NCBI RefSeq assembly: GCF_029227915.1
Contig: NC_079887.1
Span: 19,587,650-19,651,649, forward strand
Source of the DNA: Hydractinia symbiolongicarpus
Taxonomy: Eukaryota > Cnidaria > Hydrozoa > Anthoathecata > Hydractiniidae
DNA length: 64,000 bases
Direction of reading: 5' to 3'
The notes beneath the pieces were generated by a model. It worked only from the letters and a program-made list of their open reading frames with translations. It did no database searches and was not told the origin of the DNA. A program made the position numbers and the translations under genes. Positions 58,345-64,000 of this stretch are shown piece by piece. Numbering within the stretch: position 1 is the first letter of the stretch; every line of letters starts with the position of its first letter.

Positions 58345-61300
58345 TTTGACGCAAATCTCAAATTCAAGTATATGGTCAAAACGACAGAATTTCACCAAGT
58401 GAGATTTAAATAATTTTTTTTCAATATTCTCTCGCTTTACGGTTAAAATCTTCTTCTCGTCAGTATCTTATCTCCGATAAAGAGTCAACGACCAACCCTA
58501 ATCCGTCACTAATATGTAACTCAGTCGTTTTTCGCTTACTTCTCAACTTGATTTGTTTATCTATCTGACAATGTGTTCATATAACAACACAGAATAAACT
58601 TCGAAAAAAATAATCTAATAATGCAAGCTAAATCGTTTTCTCCGACAATTTTTGTGTTCACTCAAACCTGTTCGTATCATGACATACTAATAATGAAGAG
58701 ACAATCCAACATTTGTCCATCCTTATCATCTCTCTGTTTACACATGACACATTCCTAGCAACAACAAATCTTTCATGTTTGTCTTATAATCCAAATTATT
58801 TTCATTAGTAGAAATATTTTAGTTATTTTCTATATATATATATACTACCTCATCAAACTCTCCGCATTGAAATCCCAGATGATTAGGATTTAATCAAGTT
58901 AATTCTAAACGCACGCTAGCTTTTGCAAATTCTTAAGGTCCATTCTACACGATTTGTTTTAAGGGACGTAAACACAACAGTAGATTAACAATAAAAGCTA
59001 TCTACAGAATCTACAGAAAAGGAGTTTTAATGAGCAGAGTGAAATTCAAAAATGCGGCAGGAAAGTCTAAAGTTGTGTTACGCATCAGATCGTCATTATG
59101 TGAGGAAATATAGAAAATCGTGTTAAAGGTTTTGCTCTCTAATGTCTTTAGAAACTTTAGTTTTATTTTAGTTTGTCAAAAATTCAAAGAAAACGGAAAA
59201 AATGTTTTTGCTCCTGCGTTTTCAAGTCAATTTATTATTGGGAGGGGTTGGAATGTCTATATGATTTACAACTTTTACAACTTGCCTCGATTATTTATTA
59301 AAAAAGTGTCGCCTGACCTATAAATTTCCCCGCTGTTTGCCACTACATTTTGTGTACTCTCTTACGTAGGCGTTTAAGTCAACTTTATATGTCAATAACT
59401 GGCTCCTTCAGAAAAAGATTAACTGTCCCTTAATTCAATCAACAAATAAGAAGTGGCAGAAAAAAAATTGTAGTTAAAAAAATGTGAACCTTTGATTACA
59501 GTTTAGATAATTATTTTGGGTAACAAAACATTTCGTAACTTTCGTAACATAATTTGTGAACTCGTTGAACATCGTATAAAGACGTATGTATAAAGAGGTA
59601 TTCTACAAACCACATGATCATTCTTTTCACATTTGAAAACTGCGATGATGTTTTTTAACCTAATACAATTGAAGAATTTGATGAGTTATCAATGATAATA
59701 TGAAGAAACAATAATTTTTTAGGAGTCTCTTTTTTATGTTAGGGTGACTAATGCAAAAACTTTTTGTCATAGATTTTTTAACCTTTTAATTGGGTAAAAT
59801 ATTCCTGTAACAATAGTGAGCTGCTGATCCCAAATAGCGTGTAATCTTGGAGGTAAGTTATCGTGAGATATCCTCTTGAAAAGACCTCTAACATATTCTT
59901 GTATGTCACGCAGACGCCAGACCTGAAAGAGCTTTTCGAGGAAAATGTAAACATTTAAAAAGAGCGAAAAAAGGGCTGCTGACATAATCTGATATGTCAA
60001 GATACTCTTCAGGTCAGGATGAAAATGGATTTTCTAGCAGATGATCACACGGCTTGATCCATCGGTTTCTTTTATACGAGAAGTATATTTAGAAATGCAG
60101 ATAATCTTTTCCATTATTCTTTTTTTATTCATTTTATCATGTGAATTAAAATTGTTTTTAATCACCATTTTATCTTCTTATTTACCTCACTTGTTTACTG
60201 AAACACAGGGGTTTTAGGCTTGCTAAGATAGGGTTAGGTTTTTACCACAAAACATTATTTTTGAGCCAAACAAAGAGAGACACAGAGAACACGCCTGGAG
60301 ATTTAAAACTGTGCAAATACAGAAGTGTTCAATGAAAACTGTCCTAAAATGGATTGGCACGCTGTTTACAAGGTATCCAGTTTGAGGGAGTAGTAATAAC
60401 ACAAACAACAATAACAAAAACAACAACACAACAACAACAAAAAAAAAGAACACCATTTTTTACCATCCAGGGAGCACATACTCACACCAAGATCTAACTT
60501 ATTTTTTACCTTAAATAAATATTAAAGTCGTGACGTCAAGGCGTATATGAACTGAAACAAGGGCTGGACAAACAAAGTTTGTTTCACAATGCTAATATTT
60601 TTGAAAGAAAATTCTATACTTCCTGTCAAAAATATGTAAATGCATCAGGAGGAGAGCCTTATGTTTTTTTCTGGTAATCGCAGGAGATAAAATAAAACAA
60701 AAAGAATTTAATAAAAGTGTCTCTTTAGTAGAGGCGATTTATTCCTTTAATAGAAAATTAGTGTTATCTGCATTTCCTCATACAGCTTCCTTGTAGGTTT
60801 ACCGATACTAATTCTAATTCTACACCACAGCTGAACATCATAAAAAAGAGCTCTGTCACTGACGATATTTTCCCACGCAAATGCACACGAGCAATCCTGC
60901 AACGCGTGTTCGGATTTACGTTTTATGCTTGGTTAAAACATGGTTGTCACCTTTCTTTTGTAAGTAATTTGATGAACCGTGTATGACTCGATTAAAGCAT
61001 CAAATAAATTCACGTGACAAACAAGATACGATCGTTTAGTTAAATAATTCAAAACTTTACAAAACAACTTCAATACTTATTAGGAAATCCATTATAAACG
61101 TGAACAGTGGGTAAATACCATTCGTGCCACAAATGATTTTAATTGATGAAAATTAGCTTGAAAAAGCAAATGATCAATTTTCCCATGGATTGCTCGTTTG
61201 GTCTCGCTTACTTTTTAAACCTCATTAGTTAACATGTTTACTGTCAAATTTAAAATAGGACGCATAAAAGAGGCTGTTGCTATAGCAATTAAATTCTCTT

Positions 61301-61730
61301 GTTGAAAGAATGTGAATCTCGCAGCAGTTTGAATTGATTTCTATATTACGTTCTCACTGCGTGTTGAGAATCAAAGAAATATCTCAAACAAAATAGCAGA
61401 ACGTCCTAGGTATCCTCGGCTAACAGAAAGTATTCGAAGAAGTTCAAAACAGTACCAGTAACAGTAACGTAACAAATTTTGGCAGAAAGAAATTTTGGTG
61501 GAAAGTAAACTTAACGGAATTGCGGGAATTTGATTTGGCGGATGGCAAAAACTAATTATTTTGGAGGGATTTTAATTTGACGGATGGCGAAAGCTTGTTT
61601 AAAAACGGTATTTATTATAAATAAAATTATTTTCTTCTTTTTGAATCAGAAACAGTTATTTTACAATATAACAACCCAAAACTGATAAAAAGTCTTCCAC
61701 AAATACTAAAATCAAAAACATTTTTTTATA
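58345..61730. other. Noncoding, with one weak exon candidate
   Basis: A minus-strand open segment 59932-59767 (WRLRDIQEYVRGLFKRISHD) follows a possible acceptor, ctctttcag, but no partner exon was found. A (AAC)n-type run lies at 60398-60443. The remainder is AT-rich without signals. Confidence 0.35.
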
Positions 61731-61732
61731 AA

Positions 61733-61858
61733 AATCTTACGGTTGACTCTCCCTAATTCGAATTCCCACAGGAAAGAATTTTTGTTCGAATTATAGAAAG
61801 TCTCTGTAATTCGAACTTTCCGCTTCAGAGAGTGAAAATTCGAATTACAGTATTTTTA
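61733..61858. mobile_element. Isolated pogo/Tigger-like end
   Basis: gttgactctccctaattcga and several attcgaatt words match the terminal repeat type of the pogo-like element at 62734-63950. Only one end is visible. Confidence 0.45.
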
Positions 61859-62031
61859 TACTTTTTACGGTCAATGTTTTTAGGAAATCCTTGCAAAGGG
61901 GAGATTTTTTTTTTTGGAAAATCTTTATAGGGTTGCAACCTCTAACTATAGTATAACCAGCTATCATTGGACAAGTAATATCATTGCAGCTAGCTGTTTT
62001 GTCACCTCTTCATCATCAGAAATTACGTTAA

Positions 62032-62730
62032 GGTCGGGGCAAATCGAGGCCACTTTTTGAGCAACATTACCTGTCAATATTTGTTGATGAACATGTTGAC
62101 CCGATTTGCTATGGGTATCAACATATTGACGAAGAAAAAAATTCTCTAAAAATGTTGATCAACATTTATTAACTTTTTTATAAATGTTGATCAACATTTA
62201 TTAACTTTTTTATAAATGTTGATCAACATTGTTGATGAGTTAGAATTTGCTATAGCCATCAACATTCCTCGCAACTTTTTTCAGTATTTTCGAATTATTT
62301 AACTGCAAATTCGAATGTTCTAGCACGAATTTGTATGTTTTTTTTGAGTGTATGCACGACTTGCATGAAAATAAGAGCAAAAAATAGACATATATTCATT
62401 TTTTTCATCATTTCTCTATAAGTTCTAGTATCCTCAGCCACAACCTCCTGGACGAGGCCATCATAGAGTCCTTCCTCTTCCTTTCTTTGAATCCATTTCT
62501 GGTAGGGCCTCGCTTTCTTTTTTCATCGTCATCTATTATCAATGCCAACAATAAACATGCTGCAGCTTCCTTCTCCGCTAAATGAGAATGAATGGCCACG
62601 TTTCAGTAGAATGTAGTTGCTCAAAATGTTGACGAGGATGTTGACGAGGGTTTAGAAAATCGTATCAACATGTTGCTCAAAATGTTGACGAGAATGTTGA
62701 CCAAGAATGTTAATCGATTTCCCCCGGGCT
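62032..62730. mobile_element. Harbinger-like relic with tgttga repeats
   Basis: The ends are roughly inverted: gggcaaatcga with ttttgagcaacat at the left, and atgttgctcaaaa with tcgatttccccc at the right. Near the left end, atgttgatcaacat palindromes occur three times in a 35-36 bp tandem repeat (62151-62232). Near the right end, atgttgac words recur. A minus-strand frame, 62599-62408 (AACLLLALIIDDDEKRKRGP), recalls the N-terminus of Harbinger nuclease proteins. Superfamily assignment is tentative. Confidence 0.45.
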
Positions 62731-62904
62731 TTGCAGTAGACTCTCCATAACTCGAACTCTCACGGGGGAATCAGAAATCGTTCGAGTTATGGAGCGGTTC
62801 GTTTAATGAAGAGTTTGGAAATTTTTCTAAGTTTATCCTTTATACATAAGCCCCTTGAAAGAAAACGATGTATTTGAGTAATTATCTACCTTATTTTCAT
62901 TGGT

Positions 62905-63345
62905 TTATTTCAGTTGACTAAATCTATTCTGTAATGAAAAATCCGTAATTGCAGTTTTTTTACTGGTCAAATTGATATGATGTTTAATATTATCATTCAA
63001 ATCCTTGAGAGACTCCATCATTTCTTTTCCAAATTCAGAGAAAAGGCTGAAATCTTCGAGAATACTAACAGTTTTCAAGACTTCTTTTGGCGTTGGGTTA
63101 GTAATCTTGCTCCCGTCCTGGTCTTCGTTCTCTGCGTCATCTTCATTCATGTCTTCAGTTTGAGCCCCAGAGAATTCCCATTTGACTTCAGCAATGATAT
63201 CAGCGGTTGATAGTTGACTAGGGAAAGTACTGACTTCAATGTCGAAATCGATGATATCATCTGTTGAGATATCAAGGTCGATGTTGTCAGGAAAGTTTTG
63301 TTTTGAGTACACAAGGTCGGTCTTTAGTAGTGGTGCCATCATCAC
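62905..63345 (-). pseudogene. Pogo transposase C-terminal tail
   Basis: An open frame of 146 residues. It is acidic (MNEDDAENEDQDGSK), with a helical end (VSILEDFSLFSEFGKEMMES), like the region after the DDE core in pogo/Tigger proteins. With the HTH exon upstream it brackets a deletion of the catalytic core. Confidence 0.5.
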
Positions 63346-63464
63346 TTAACTCTTTAACGGATCATCTTCATCACTGATCGTTTTCTACAAATCTTTCTTC
63401 GAGATTCCAGATTTTCAAAAACAGTTGGCGAAGGTTTGATTCGAAACATCATCCCAGTGTTTCT

Positions 63465-63683
63465 TTAGCATAAACATCGCTGAAAGGATCGAGAATTGTT
63501 ACCTTCGTCAAATTGTTTATCCTTGTGCTTTTCCCAAGTCAATAGTGTGCTCCTTGGTATTGCAAACTTGCTAGCAACATCTTTTGGGGTACTCCACTTT
63601 TTCAATTCTGTAAGAGCATTGTACTTTATTTTACATGACTTGTTATCTATTGGACGTTTATTCCCTGCTACCACAGACGCCAA
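63465..63683 (-). pseudogene. Pogo transposase N-terminal CENP-B-type HTH
   Basis: The frame opens at 63683. ALTELKKWSTPKDVASKFAI, then PRSTLLTWEKHKDKQ, is a pogo/CENP-B N-terminal helix-turn-helix. The frame ends soon after at 63465, where the second HTH and catalytic core should be. DNA binding to the terminal repeats would be its role. Confidence 0.65.
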
Positions 63684-64000
63684 TTTTGTTCATGAGAATA
63701 AGAACTTCAAAACAAGAATATTTGTAAACACACCACTTGACATTCGAACGACTAACAGCAAAAATAGCCTTATATGCTTTCAAAGGACAAAAAACATTGT
63801 TCGACTTAAGGAGATTTCCGAGTTATGGAGATTCGAGTAGTAGAGAGTTGATTACGAGAGTTTATTAGGAAATTTTCACAGTGCCTACGAATTCGTTCGA
63901 GTTAAGGAGCGGTTCGAGTTAAAGGGTTTCGAGTTAAGGAGAGTCCACTGTTAATTTCAAAATCAAGAAAACAATTCAAATTTCATTTAATCTTAATTTT

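Larger units (their letters stand above)
62734..63950 (-). mobile_element. Internally deleted pogo/Tigger transposon
   Basis: The ends cagtagactctccataactc and its near inverse (ttaaggagagtccactg) are pogo/Tigger-type inverted repeats, with extra cgagtta-gga-c words inside. It retains the start and end of a transposase gene but not the DDE core (see next two entries). The expected TA target duplication is not clear at the ends. Confidence 0.7.

Noticed and set aside
60223-60456. 77-residue frame rich in V, L and F
   Set aside because: Produced largely by an AAC/CAA simple repeat on the other strand.

Overview
This 64 kb window looks like AT-rich, intron-containing animal DNA, most likely from a cnidarian and probably a hydrozoan or other medusozoan. 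The reasons are a secreted protein built from five ShKT-type cysteine modules, short genes with long introns, and a dense, highly varied load of transposons of the kinds abundant in cnidarians: CR1/L2-like LINEs with 2A-like motifs, Polinton, BEL/Pao, MULE, Helitron, piggyBac-like, pogo and Tc1 elements, and SINEs. There is no sign of bacterial organisation. The species cannot be named from the sequence alone.

Layout. 0-8 kb: an unidentified decayed reading frame (1.48-2.3 kb), two head-to-tail Helitron-like elements (2476-3921), a three-copy tandem repeat, a LINE fragment (4.6-5.6 kb) and the last two exons of an EGF-like secreted protein gene (7084-7920). 8.9-11.1 kb: a decayed R2/NeSL-like non-LTR retrotransposon. 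11.5-24.3 kb: a block bounded by a 77 bp inverted repeat. It holds a broken DUF6589-type gene (+), a broken RecQ-like helicase (-), a nearly intact LINE inserted between them (15.6-19.5 kb), and a MULE-like DNA transposon inserted in the helicase leader (22.0-24.0 kb). I read this as one old, large DNA transposon with a transposase-like gene and a helicase, later hit by two insertions. 24.4-24.7 kb: a tRNA-derived SINE.

25-44 kb: Polinton/Maverick debris. It has a capsid-like gene split by a BEL/Pao remnant, a packaging-ATPase-like pseudogene, a BRO-N-like fragment and a protein-primed DNA polymerase B pseudogene. Mixed in are piggyBac-like, Tc1-like, possibly hAT-like and foldback elements. 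44.3-46.4 kb: an element with long inverted repeats and a solitary short Helitron. 47.0-50.8 kb: the best cellular gene, on the minus strand, encoding a 331-residue secreted ShKT protein from five exons whose phases all agree. 51-58 kb: mostly noncoding, with a 306 bp TTTA microsatellite, a 28 bp minisatellite and a five-unit Helitron array. A signal-peptide exon lies at 58.3 kb. 61.7-64 kb: a Harbinger-like element and an internally deleted pogo/Tigger element.

Only the ShKT gene, the EGF-type gene end, the signal-peptide exon and a few weak exon candidates look like host genes. Almost everything else is mobile DNA, much of it nested, so the relative order of several insertions can be read directly.
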